Origin: Clostridiales bacterium
GTDB taxonomy: Bacteria > Bacillota > Clostridia > Tissierellales > Sedimentibacteraceae
Assembly (NCBI GenBank): GCA_003497505.1
Contig: DNNV01000214.1
Coordinates: 3,518-20,246, forward strand
Length of the DNA: 16,729 bases
Direction of reading: 5' to 3'
Of this stretch, positions 1-6,713 are shown in pieces. Each line of letters starts with the position of its first letter. Position 1 is the stretch's first letter. A model generated the notes under the pieces. It saw only the letters and a list, made by a program, of their open reading frames with translations, was not told where the DNA came from and did not search any database. Both the position numbers and the translations under genes were made by a program.

Positions 1-2
1 TA

Positions 3-70
3 GTATATACTGTTTTCCTATTTTGCGGACAATTATTTGTCCGCACTTTTAAATTAAAACAGTATAATAC
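3..70 (-). promoter_or_regulatory. Nested palindrome with an embedded leftward promoter
   Basis: An inner perfect inverted repeat, TGCGGACAA (24-32) and TTGTCCGCA (37-45), sits inside an outer near-perfect one, 3-16 against 56-70, which differs by one inserted base. On the minus strand TTGTCC (27-32) is followed after 17 bases by TATATA (4-9), a reasonable sigma-A promoter firing leftward out of the window. The inner palindrome covers the -35 box, so it may be an operator. The alternative is a transcription terminator hairpin for a plus-strand gene left of the window, since CTTTT follows it on that strand. The target gene is not visible. Confidence 0.45.
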
Positions 71-126
71 ACGACTATGCACTGTTTCACCGCACGTTGT
101 CAAGATATATTATACCCCCTTAACAA

Positions 127-195
127 AAAACCTCATATTTAAACCCTTATTCTTCAGCCACGCCTCGGAATTATAGGGAATAAATATGAGGTTTT
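127..195 (-). terminator. Terminator of the hydroxyacid dehydrogenase gene
   Basis: A 15-bp perfect inverted repeat (181-195 against 127-141) lies just after the dehydrogenase stop codon and, on the minus strand, runs into a T-rich tract (TTTTTTG). The 39-base loop is unusually long. It holds a further short CCCT/AGGG pairing and a GC-richer core, so it may fold further. Confidence 0.7.
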
Positions 196-207
196 AAAAT
201 CAAATGG

Positions 208-1119
208 TTATATCTTTACGACATTTATCAGCTTTTCACCTTCGGCGAAATTCTTAATATTTTGTATTACAAGCTCTTCCCATCTGGATTTGTTGTTTTT
301 AACAAGTGCGGAGGCATGGGGCGTCAGATACACATTGTCCAGCTCCCATAATTCATCATCCGCAGGAAGAGGTTCAACTTCAAACACATCAAGCCCCGCA
401 TATGCGATGGATTTATTCTTCAGTACTCCTTTCAGGTCCTCCTGATTTATTATGCTTCCCCTTGCTATATTGATAATCGACGCTGTCTCCTTCATGAACT
501 TTAGATTATCCCTGTTTATCATGTGGTAGGTATCTTTGTTCAAATCTGCAGTAACAATTATGTAGTCACTTGTGGACATAACATGCTCCAGCCCGCTCTT
601 TCCTGAGTACACATCGTGGAAATAAGGCACTTTCAATACAGGGGTCCTTTTATATCCAAGTATTTTCACGCCGAAGGCCTCAAGTCTCTTAGCAATTTCA
701 ACAGCTATGGAGCCTGTTCCTATAATTCCCACCGTCTGTCCCTTTAAATCATTTCTCTTCAGCTGGTTATCCCATGTCTTTGTCTTTTTGTTTTCAATGT
801 AGCTGAATGCATTTGTGCTGTGCATGAGAATTCTGCACACAACATCCTCTGCTATGGGGACTGAGAAAATATCCTTTCCGTTTGTCAGCGTTATTCCTCT
901 ATTTTTGATATAGCTCGTGTCAATCATATCATATCCCGCTCTGAACAGTTGGAGCCATTTTAATTTTGTGAGCTTTTCCAATATTTCAACCTTCATTGCT
1001 TCCGGCTGACCGATTAAAGCATCTGCCTCAGGGCACTTCTCCGGTTCTGTGCAAAATTCAATTTCGGGGAATTTCTCCGCCACTGAATCGTAAAAATGTT
1101 TATCTATTATTATTTTCAT
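208..1119 (-). CDS. D-2-hydroxyacid dehydrogenase (NAD-dependent)
   Basis: This protein belongs to the D-isomer-specific 2-hydroxyacid dehydrogenase family, cytosolic enzymes that interconvert 2-oxoacids and D-2-hydroxyacids with NAD(P)H. The 303 residues are near the usual 310-330. The Rossmann nucleotide loop GIIGTGSIAVEIA is at 131-143, in the central nucleotide-binding domain. The catalytic triad is visible: Arg220 in NIARGS, Glu249 in DVFEVEP and His268 in TPHAS. The substrate cannot be told from sequence; it resembles the phosphoglycerate dehydrogenase-like or hydroxypyruvate reductase-like subgroup but lacks the C-terminal ACT domain of SerA. The ATG follows a GAGGAGGA ribosome binding site. 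The gene has its own terminator, and the nitroreductase terminator lies upstream, so it is probably monocistronic. A 14-bp palindrome at 1147-1160 may regulate it. Confidence 0.88.
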   Translation of the reverse strand: MKIIIDKHFYDSVAEKFPEIEFCTEPEKCPEADALIGQPEAMKVEILEKLTKLKWLQLFRAGYDMIDTSYIKNRGITLTNGKDIFSVPIAEDVVCRILMHSTNAFSYIENKKTKTWDNQLKRNDLKGQTVGIIGTGSIAVEIAKRLEAFGVKILGYKRTPVLKVPYFHDVYSGKSGLEHVMSTSDYIIVTADLNKDTYHMINRDNLKFMKETASIINIARGSIINQEDLKGVLKNKSIAYAGLDVFEVEPLPADDELWELDNVYLTPHASALVKNNKSRWEELVIQNIKNFAEGEKLINVVKI

Positions 1120-1146
1120 AGTTTATTCCTCCTCAAAATACGCAGT

Positions 1147-1165
1147 TTTCGTTCACGAAAGTATA
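1147..1165 (-). promoter_or_regulatory. Palindrome next to a -10 box upstream of the dehydrogenase
   Basis: The perfect inverted repeat TTTCGT-TC-ACGAAA occupies 1147-1160. On the minus strand it directly follows a -10-like TATACT (1160-1165), near where transcription would begin. No good -35 box is present because the upstream DNA is the nitroreductase terminator, which suggests a weak or activator-dependent promoter. The palindrome could be an operator; the cognate regulator is unknown. Confidence 0.4.
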
Positions 1166-1176
1166 CGCTCCCATAA

Positions 1177-1198
1177 AAAAAGCGCATGTGCGCTTTTT
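1177..1198 (-). terminator. Terminator of the nitroreductase gene
   Basis: A compact hairpin, AAAAAGCGCA and TGCGCTTTTT with a 2-base loop, is followed on the minus strand by a run of Ts. It overlaps the nitroreductase stop codon (1197-1199). The flanking A and T runs make it look symmetrical, but only the minus-strand gene ends here. Confidence 0.85.
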
Positions 1199-2063
1199 AA
1201 CTGTTGCAATATGCCACTATACTGTAGTCTGACGGTATTTCGTATTCCTTTTCTGTCTTACCTAACTTCCAAGCCATATTAAACAGCGTACTGTCAACTA
1301 TCAGTTTAAAGTAAAGCATTACTATTCCCGCATCTATTTTTTCTTCGTATTCATTTGTTGATTCATCTTTTCTTACTGCAAGAACCACGGTTCCGTTATC
1401 ATACATGAATCTCCAGGGCTGTCTGTTCTTAGTTGATGGTGCCAATCTTGCATAGAAGAATGCATCTGCCAGTCCTAAATTCACCAAATCATCCAGTTCA
1501 GCTTTCTCTCCCCATTTTTTTATGTACACAATATCCGTAACACCCATTCTTTCACTTACATTATCCTTCACTATGCTGACATTTGCCTTTGATGGGTTGT
1601 ATTCGGAAACATTTTCAACTATTGCCTTGTTTTTATTATCTTCCTCAAGCCCCAGAGCAACCAATGCTGTAAGCTTCTTTTCTGTATTTATTCCTAATTT
1701 ATTCTTTATAAGTTCCCCGTCATTAATGGTAATCCAGCATGAGCCTACTTCCATCTCAAAAGCCTTAAGCATCATATCCTGTACTGCATATCCTGTATTT
1801 TCAATGTAGTTATCCTTTTCTTCAGAAAAAAACAAAAGATAATGAGGTGCCTCAAGCATTAGATCATTGTATCCGGCATCACTTTTAAGCTTGTCATAAA
1901 CATCGGCCTTTACCTTAAGCATTACTTCCGTATTAATGCCTTCAACCAATTTTTTGCTGTTTTTGCAATATTCATCGAGTTTCTGAATAATTTCATCGCT
2001 TAGGGAATCATTTTTGTAATCTCTTACCGACTTCATTCTTGCAATTAAATCTTTGTAATCCAT
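1197..2063 (-). CDS. Nitroreductase family protein (TM1586-like)
   Basis: This 288-residue protein resembles the putative TM1586-type nitroreductases, FMN-dependent oxidoreductases in which two nitroreductase-like half domains are fused in one chain. The N-terminal half has the SVRDY motif typical of the nitroreductase start (12-16), and GSCWI sits at 107-111. The C-terminal half holds the FMN-contact-type segment LAPSTKNRQPWRF (207-219). The physiological substrate is unknown; members are usually annotated from fold alone. The ATG is preceded by GGAGGT. A promoter lies at 2092-2121 and a strong terminator overlaps the stop codon, so it can be an independent unit, although no terminator separates it from degV upstream. 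Confidence 0.82.
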   Translation of the reverse strand: MDYKDLIARMKSVRDYKNDSLSDEIIQKLDEYCKNSKKLVEGINTEVMLKVKADVYDKLKSDAGYNDLMLEAPHYLLFFSEEKDNYIENTGYAVQDMMLKAFEMEVGSCWITINDGELIKNKLGINTEKKLTALVALGLEEDNKNKAIVENVSEYNPSKANVSIVKDNVSERMGVTDIVYIKKWGEKAELDDLVNLGLADAFFYARLAPSTKNRQPWRFMYDNGTVVLAVRKDESTNEYEEKIDAGIVMLYFKLIVDSTLFNMAWKLGKTEKEYEIPSDYSIVAYCNS

Positions 2064-2091
2064 TTAATTACCTCCACATATATTTATGCTA

Positions 2092-2121
2092 TTTATACCC
2101 GAATTTTATGAAAATTAACAA
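2092..2121 (-). promoter_or_regulatory. Promoter of the nitroreductase gene
   Basis: On the minus strand TTGTTA (2116-2121) and TATAAA (2092-2097) are separated by 18 bases. They lie about 30 bases upstream of the ATG and its GGAGGT ribosome binding site. Confidence 0.55.
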
Positions 2122-2139
2122 AATATTATAAACTTGTGG

Positions 2140-2964
2140 CTAAAATGCAATAACTATTCCTCCGTCATCAGCATAGATTGTGCTTAAACCGGATGACTTA
2201 AATATTTTAACATCCTTAAACGGATATCTTGCTTTGATTTCATCTCTGAGCTTTTCAGCCTTTTCAAGACAATTCACATGTGTAATGCCCAATATCGTAT
2301 TTTCAAAATCAACATTGTATTCAGCTATCATGTCAATCAGCCTTGCAACGGCTTTCTTCTTGCCTCTCACCTGTTCCTTCAACACTATTCTGCCTTCTCC
2401 GTCCTCTCCCATAATGGGGACAATGTGCATAATATTTGCAAGTATCGCTTTAAAATTTGTAATTCTGCCGTTCTTGGCCAAATTGTCCAATGAGTCGAGA
2501 ACAAACAGAGTTCTGAGTTTTGTTATGTACTTGTTTGTCTGCTCTATTATCTCGCTGCTGTTGAAATTTTCTTCAAGCAGTTGTTTTACCTTCATGGCAA
2601 CGAGAGTTTCGCCCGCAGCTGCTGTCTTGCTGTCAAAAACGTGAACAAAGCTTCCGGGAAATCTTTCCTTAAATGTTTCAACTGCCACCATAGCGCTGTT
2701 GTATGAGCCGCTTAGCTGGCTTGAAATCGTAACAATAAAATTGCTTGCTTCTTCCTTCAGTTTATTTATAAAGTCTTCCGGAGGAGCGCATGCTGTTTTT
2801 ATTTGCTGCTTTGTACTTTTCATTTTTTCTATGAGCTTGTTAATATCAAGATTTTCATCAACGATTTCCTCATTGTCAATAAGTATTCTGAAAGGCACCC
2901 TGTCAAGATTTTCGGTTTCTTTTATAAAGTCGGTACAGCTGTCCACAATAATATTATTTTCCAT
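2140..2964 (-). CDS. DegV family fatty-acid-binding protein (FakB-like)
   Basis: DegV proteins bind a fatty acid and, as FakB, present it to the kinase FakA so that exogenous fatty acids enter phospholipid synthesis as acyl phosphate. The 274 residues match the family. The N-terminal IVDSCTDF (6-13) corresponds to the usual VDSTSDL signature, TACAPPEDF (58-65) to the T-S-Q-P-S lid region, and ISSQLSGSYNSA (80-91) and DSKTAAAGE (111-119) to the ligand-binding core. The Pro-Pro in place of Q-P in the lid segment is a modest variation. No fakA is visible nearby, so a fatty-acid role here is inferred from the family. The ATG follows an AGGAG site and a strong extended -10 promoter. Confidence 0.88.
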   Translation of the reverse strand: MENNIIVDSCTDFIKETENLDRVPFRILIDNEEIVDENLDINKLIEKMKSTKQQIKTACAPPEDFINKLKEEASNFIVTISSQLSGSYNSAMVAVETFKERFPGSFVHVFDSKTAAAGETLVAMKVKQLLEENFNSSEIIEQTNKYITKLRTLFVLDSLDNLAKNGRITNFKAILANIMHIVPIMGEDGEGRIVLKEQVRGKKKAVARLIDMIAEYNVDFENTILGITHVNCLEKAEKLRDEIKARYPFKDVKIFKSSGLSTIYADDGGIVIAF

Positions 2965-2992
2965 ACATTTCTCCTCGAAATTTATTATTTAA

Positions 2993-3021
2993 ATTATACC
3001 AAATAATTATGGCATATACAA
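2993..3021 (-). promoter_or_regulatory. Promoter of the degV-family gene
   Basis: On the minus strand TTGTAT (3016-3021), a 17-base spacer and TATAAT (2993-2998) preceded by TGG (extended -10). The -35 box lies inside the last codons of the GIY-YIG gene. Confidence 0.75.
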
Positions 3022-3270
3022 TTCATTTTTAGTATTATAGAACAATCTCAGCTTTTTTTCTTTGCGCATTTTCTTGATTTGCGCTTCTCTTTTCAGAGCA
3101 TCTGCTTTATTTTCAAATTCCTCATAATATTTTAAGGTTACGGGAGTCCTGCCTCTTGTGTACTTTGCTCCCTTTTTCTCATTATGTGCATTTATCCTTT
3201 TTTCCAGATCGGCAGCATATCCGGTATACAGTGTGCCGTCGCTGCATTCCACAATATATGTATAGTGCAT
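3007..3270 (-). CDS. GIY-YIG nuclease domain protein
   Basis: This 87-residue protein is a single stand-alone GIY-YIG domain of the UPF0213/YhbQ or SLX1-like bacterial type. The signature appears as YTYIVEC (3-9) followed by LYTGYAADLEKRINAHN (14-30), with Arg25 and His29 at the positions of the conserved Arg and His. KYTRGRTPV is at 37-45, and Glu62 in the KREAQIKKM helix matches the metal-binding catalytic glutamate. The family length is usually 80-100. Its cellular role is unsettled; DNA processing is the usual inference. It starts with ATG after an AGAGGA site and has a promoter at 3298-3326, back to back with that of mtnN. Confidence 0.87.
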   Translation of the reverse strand: MHYTYIVECSDGTLYTGYAADLEKRINAHNEKKGAKYTRGRTPVTLKYYEEFENKADALKREAQIKKMRKEKKLRLFYNTKNELYMP

Positions 3271-3297
3271 ATTATCCTCTCAAGTATTATTATAATC

Positions 3298-3326
3298 ATT
3301 TTAGCACAAAGAATATGCGTAAACAA
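3298..3326 (-). promoter_or_regulatory. Promoter of the GIY-YIG gene
   Basis: On the minus strand TTGTTT (3321-3326) and TAAAAT (3298-3303) with a 17-base spacer, upstream of the AGAGGA ribosome binding site. Confidence 0.6.
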
Positions 3327-3351
3327 TATAAATTGACGTCATGCCCGTTTG

Positions 3352-3380
3352 TTGACTTTTTCCGCCCCATGTATTAAAAT
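3352..3380 (+). promoter_or_regulatory. Promoter of mtnN
   Basis: TTGACT (3352-3357) and TAAAAT (3375-3380) with an ideal 17-base spacer, 27 bases before the mtnN ATG. The GAAGAGG ribosome binding site is at 3396-3402. It is divergent from the GIY-YIG promoter. Confidence 0.78.
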
Positions 3381-3407
3381 TATTTTAAAAAATGCGAAGA
3401 GGTAGAA

Positions 3408-4100
3408 ATGAAGACAGGAATAATAGGAGCCATGGACATTGAGGTTGCGGAATTGATTGAATCCATGGAAAATATAAAGAAAGAAAGCATAAGTTCTGTT
3501 GATTATTATGAGGGTATTATTCAGGGAAGAGATGTGGTTGTGGCAAAATGCGGCGTTGGAAAGGTGCATGCCGCCGTGTGTGCGCAGACAATGATTTTGA
3601 AATACAAGCCGGACGTAATCATCAACACAGGAGTTGCGGGAAGCCTGAGCTCCGACCTTGATATTGCCGACATTGTAATCTCTGACAATGTTGTTCAACA
3701 CGACATGGACACCACAGGCATAGGAGATCCCTTGGGACTCATATCCGGATTAAATATCATAAATATCCCTTGCTCCGAAAAGCTGGTCAAAAAAATAGAG
3801 GCCTCAGCTAAAACCCTTGAGAAAACAAATGTATTTGTAGGAACTGTTGCGTCCGGAGACCAATTCATATGCAGCCGTGACAAAAAGGACCACATCGTGA
3901 AAAATTTTGGTGCACTTTGCGCTGAAATGGAGGGAGCATCAATAGGCCATGTATGCTATTTGAACAATGTGGACTTCTGCATCGTAAGGGCAATTTCCGA
4001 CAAGGCAGACGGCTCGGCTCACATGGATTTTCCCGCCTTCGTAAAAATAGCGGCAAAAAAATCTATTCAGCTTATAAATACATTTTTAATGAACTTATAA
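3408..4100 (+). CDS. mtnN: 5'-methylthioadenosine/S-adenosylhomocysteine nucleosidase
   Basis: MtnN (Pfs) is a cytosolic enzyme that cleaves adenine from methylthioadenosine, S-adenosylhomocysteine and 5'-deoxyadenosine, clearing by-products of SAM-dependent methylation, polyamine synthesis and radical-SAM chemistry. The 230 residues match the family. The start GIIGAMDIEVAEL carries the catalytic Glu12. GVGKVHAA is at 49-56 and the phosphorylase-fold segment INTGVAGSL at 72-80. AEMEGA (172-177) supplies the ribose-contacting Glu175, and SDKAD (197-201) has the adenine-binding Asp198. It has its own promoter and a bidirectional terminator, so it is a single-gene unit. No luxS or other methionine-salvage gene is adjacent. 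Confidence 0.95.
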   Translation: MKTGIIGAMDIEVAELIESMENIKKESISSVDYYEGIIQGRDVVVAKCGVGKVHAAVCAQTMILKYKPDVIINTGVAGSLSSDLDIADIVISDNVVQHDMDTTGIGDPLGLISGLNIINIPCSEKLVKKIEASAKTLEKTNVFVGTVASGDQFICSRDKKDHIVKNFGALCAEMEGASIGHVCYLNNVDFCIVRAISDKADGSAHMDFPAFVKIAAKKSIQLINTFLMNL

Positions 4101-4114
4101 AGACATTCACCTGA

Positions 4115-4160
4115 AAAAATTATCACCTGCATCGTACAGTACAATGCAGGTGATTTTTTA
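4115..4160. terminator. Bidirectional terminator between mtnN and the lipid kinase
   Basis: A 10-bp perfect stem, TCACCTGCAT (4123-4132) and ATGCAGGTGA (4144-4153), has an 11-base loop and is flanked by A and T runs on both sides. It can end mtnN on the plus strand and the convergent lipid kinase on the minus strand, and it touches the kinase stop codon. Confidence 0.88.
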
Positions 4161-5054
4161 AGGAACTAATATTTCTATAGCTTTGTTCACCGATGATATT
4201 TTAACGGGCATATATCCCCACATATCTCCGTCAGTATCTATGGGCAGATTCCCGTCACACCTGATTTCAATATCTTTTCCCTGGCAATAATGAACCTTTG
4301 GGTGGCTTATGTGCTGTCCGTTAAACACTCTTGTAAATATTTGAAGAAGGTCTGCATTGCCTGCCTTTTCAAATATTACCACATCCAGAATTCCGTCATT
4401 GATTTTAGCCTTAGGACAGAGATTCTTAAATCCTCCCGCGCCCGAGGAATTAATCACCAGAAACAGGAGAGTGTTATAGTTATATTCCACCCCGTCTATG
4501 ATGTAGGTTATATCGTGCGTATTCAGAAGCTGCCCCGGAACCTCAAATGCAGCCTTGAAATAATAGGCATATTTTCCTAATATGGTCTTTTCCTCTATGG
4601 TGACGTCATGAGGTATGTTCATGAACGCACCTCCGCCCACTACATTTACAAAATAGTCATCATTTATCTTCCCCACATCTATTTCTTTAAAGCTGTTCTT
4701 CATTATCAATGATGCAAAATTGGCGTATGCCCTCGGCATCTTAAGCTGTGCCGCGAAATCATTTACCGTTCCTGCAGGCATGATTGCAAGCTTCGGCTTC
4801 CTTTCTGCCGGGCTTTTCATGATACCGTTCACAATCTCATGGACAGTCCCGTCTCCCCCGCAGGAAATTATCATGTCATAGCCTTCCATACAGCCTCTGA
4901 TAGCTGCCAATTCCCCGTCATTCCTTCTCTTTGTGGCGTAAAATGTAAACTCCACATCCTCCAGCTCCAGCACCGTTTCGGCAACATGAAACATCTTCTG
5001 TCCCGCCATTTCGTTTCCGGAAGTGGGATTATATATAACAAAGTACCTTTTCAT
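4158..5054 (-). CDS. YegS/DgkB-type lipid kinase
   Basis: This is a member of the diacylglycerol kinase catalytic-domain family (YegS/Rv2252/BmrU group), soluble or membrane-associated kinases that phosphorylate diacylglycerol or related lipids. The ATP-binding GGDGTVHEIVNG is at 66-77, and the second conserved segment, PAGTVNDFA, is at 93-101. YNPTSG (8-13) matches the usual N-terminal N-P-x-S/A-G motif. The 298 residues match the family. The exact lipid is not determinable; a DgkB-like role recycling diacylglycerol from lipoteichoic acid synthesis is one possibility. Cardiolipin synthase lies 65 bases upstream on the same strand, so the two may be co-transcribed, but a plausible promoter overlaps the end of cls. 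The ATG has an AGGTGAT ribosome binding site. Confidence 0.88.
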   Translation of the reverse strand: MKRYFVIYNPTSGNEMAGQKMFHVAETVLELEDVEFTFYATKRRNDGELAAIRGCMEGYDMIISCGGDGTVHEIVNGIMKSPAERKPKLAIMPAGTVNDFAAQLKMPRAYANFASLIMKNSFKEIDVGKINDDYFVNVVGGGAFMNIPHDVTIEEKTILGKYAYYFKAAFEVPGQLLNTHDITYIIDGVEYNYNTLLFLVINSSGAGGFKNLCPKAKINDGILDVVIFEKAGNADLLQIFTRVFNGQHISHPKVHYCQGKDIEIRCDGNLPIDTDGDMWGYMPVKISSVNKAIEILVP

Positions 5055-5089
5055 ATTATCACCTATTATCTTTTGATGTTATTAACAAT

Positions 5090-5117
5090 ATGATATCACA
5101 GTTTTATCAAATATCAA
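5090..5117 (-). promoter_or_regulatory. Candidate promoter of the lipid kinase gene
   Basis: On the minus strand TTGATA (5112-5117) and TATCAT (5090-5095) are 16 bases apart, with TGA just before the -10 box (extended -10). The -35 box lies just before the end of the upstream cls gene, at its stop codon. Confidence 0.5.
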
Positions 5118-5119
5118 TA

Positions 5120-6565
5120 CTAAAGAAGAGGAGCCAGAAGCCGGCTCACGGATTCCTTGAAGCGTATTACGATTCCTCTTTCCAGATACAGCTCACGGGT
5201 GAGTTCAAGCGAATAATTCAAATCCTCCATAAAAATATCCCGCAGTGCCGAGGAAGTCTCTGTATCATAAATAAGTGCATTGCATTCGAAATTCAGCCTG
5301 AAGCTGCGCATATCAAAATTTGCTGTTCCCACGGAAGAAACCGTTCCGTCAATGACAAGTGTTTTTGCGTGCAGAAATCCGTTTTCATAGGTATATACCT
5401 TAACTCCGTACTGCAGAAGGCTTCCGCAGTACCAGTATGTTGCCCAGTACACAAATGGATGGTCAGGCTTGCAGGGTATCATTATGCTGACATCCACCCC
5501 CGACATTGCCGCAATTTTAATTGATTCAAATACGCTGGCATCAGGAACGAAGTACGGCGTTTGAATCAATATGCTTTTCTTCGCTGAGTTAATCATTTTC
5601 ACATAGCTGCTTTTAATTACCTCATCCTGCTTATCAGGCCCGCTGCTTATAATCTGAATTCCAATACTGCCCCCCCTGTCACTGTCCGGAAAATATGCCG
5701 GAAGAAACATGAGGTCCTCCTTGGAGGCATATCCCCAGTCAAGGAAAAAGCGCGTCTGAAGGTCTACTACGGCATCCCCTGAAATACGTACATGAGTGTC
5801 TCTCCAGTTGCCTATTTTTTCATTCATGCCAATATACTCGTCTCCTACGTTAAAGCCACCTATATAAGCTGTCCTTCCGTCAATAACCACAATTTTACGG
5901 TGGTTTCTGTAGTTTATTTTAAAATTGAAAAACGGAAGGCTGCTGGCAAAGAATACAGCAACCTTGACTCCGGATTCTTTTAAATGCTCTATATCCTCAC
6001 ACTTCAGCTGTCTTCCGCCCACGGAATCATACAGCAGCCTGACCTCAACTCCCTCTCTTGCCTTTTCGGACAAAAGCTTCATCAGGCTTCTTCCCAGATT
6101 ATCGTTTTTAATTATATAGTATTCCATATGCACATGATGCTTTGCATTTTTTATATCATCAAACAAATTGCTGAACTTATCATGTCCGTCTGTATAAATC
6201 TTAATCTCATTGTTCTGAGTATATGAAAAATCATGAAAAAACAAGTTCATTTTAATCAGATCCTTGAAGTTTTCAACATTTTTATCGTTGAATACAAGCC
6301 CCCCTGCATTAAAGAGCTTCCTCTGGACGCTTATATAGTTCCCGAATGTTTTCTTTGCATATATTTTCATGGTAAACAGCTGTTTCCTGCTGAAGTTTTG
6401 AGCAAGCAGCAGGTAAAACAAAAAACCGAACCCAGGGAATATGAGCAAAACCAATACCCACGCAAGCGTGGCGGTGGGGTCCTTCCTCTCAAGAAAAATC
6501 ACAACCATTGCCATTACTATATTAACAATATAAATAAATGAAACCGAACCGAAAAAATCGAACAT
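5120..6565 (-). CDS. cls: Cardiolipin synthase (phospholipase D family)
   Basis: Cls is a membrane enzyme that joins two phosphatidylglycerols, or transfers a phosphatidyl group, to form cardiolipin. From the chosen start the protein has 481 residues, matching bacterial ClsA-type enzymes. Two N-terminal membrane segments lie near 7-25 and 33-56 with the usual ERKDPTATLAWVL between them (26-39). Two complete HKD motifs follow: His222, Lys224, Asp229 in NHRKIVVIDG and His399, Lys401, Asp406 in LHAKTLVIDG. The ATG at 6565 is chosen because GGGAGG lies 5 bases upstream; an in-frame ATG six codons earlier has no ribosome binding site and contains that Shine-Dalgarno inside its codons. The gene precedes a lipid kinase, so the pair is lipid-related. 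Confidence 0.94.
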   Translation of the reverse strand: MFDFFGSVSFIYIVNIVMAMVVIFLERKDPTATLAWVLVLLIFPGFGFLFYLLLAQNFSRKQLFTMKIYAKKTFGNYISVQRKLFNAGGLVFNDKNVENFKDLIKMNLFFHDFSYTQNNEIKIYTDGHDKFSNLFDDIKNAKHHVHMEYYIIKNDNLGRSLMKLLSEKAREGVEVRLLYDSVGGRQLKCEDIEHLKESGVKVAVFFASSLPFFNFKINYRNHRKIVVIDGRTAYIGGFNVGDEYIGMNEKIGNWRDTHVRISGDAVVDLQTRFFLDWGYASKEDLMFLPAYFPDSDRGGSIGIQIISSGPDKQDEVIKSSYVKMINSAKKSILIQTPYFVPDASVFESIKIAAMSGVDVSIMIPCKPDHPFVYWATYWYCGSLLQYGVKVYTYENGFLHAKTLVIDGTVSSVGTANFDMRSFRLNFECNALIYDTETSSALRDIFMEDLNYSLELTRELYLERGIVIRFKESVSRLLAPLL

Positions 6566-6607
6566 TGCCGCCTCCCTTCCCATTTTATTATTGCTTAAAT
6601 ATTACTT

Positions 6608-6635
6608 ATTATACTTTTTGTTACTCGTATTGAAA
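6608..6635 (-). promoter_or_regulatory. Candidate promoter of cls
   Basis: On the minus strand a consensus TATAAT (6608-6613) with a weak TTTCAA -35 (6630-6635) 16 bases upstream. The same six bases read as the TTGAAA -35 of the divergent plus-strand promoter, so the two promoters could compete. Confidence 0.45.
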
Positions 6636-6658
6636 TTTTATGTATTATATGCTAATAT
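6630..6658 (+). promoter_or_regulatory. Promoter of the EamA / O-antigen-ligase-like pair
   Basis: TTGAAA (6630-6635), a 17-base spacer and TAATAT (6653-6658) preceded by TGC (extended -10). A second, weaker combination (TTGACG at 6664-6669 and TATTAC at 6688-6693) lies closer to the gene. Confidence 0.55.
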
Positions 6659-6713
6659 GTCATTTGACGGCACAGCTCGACACAGATTATTACATTGACA
6701 AAGGCAGGTTATA

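Noticed and set aside
305..313. RGGDQ in GdpP as an intact GGDEF active site
   Set aside because: The segment lies after the signature position in the domain; the true signature position (residues 236-242; the coordinates given here are residues) reads RYDTARF.
1177..1198. A palindromic operator at the nitroreductase 3' end
   Set aside because: The A run, GC stem and T run with the stop codon overlapping fit an intrinsic terminator better.
2180..2644. A plus-strand open frame of about 150 codons opposite the degV-family gene
   Set aside because: It lies wholly antisense to a well-supported family member, shows no recognisable motif and has no promoter or ribosome binding site of note.
3339..3701. 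A minus-strand open frame opposite the 5' part of mtnN
   Set aside because: It covers the mtnN promoter and the coding sequence of a clear enzyme; the predicted protein looks like reverse-strand noise.
5090..5524. A plus-strand open frame opposite the 3' part of cls
   Set aside because: It is antisense to the second HKD motif region of cls; its composition mirrors the real gene and no homology is recognisable.
6566..6583. A start for cls six codons upstream
   Set aside because: It has no ribosome binding site, and the GGGAGG that would serve the downstream ATG lies inside these codons.
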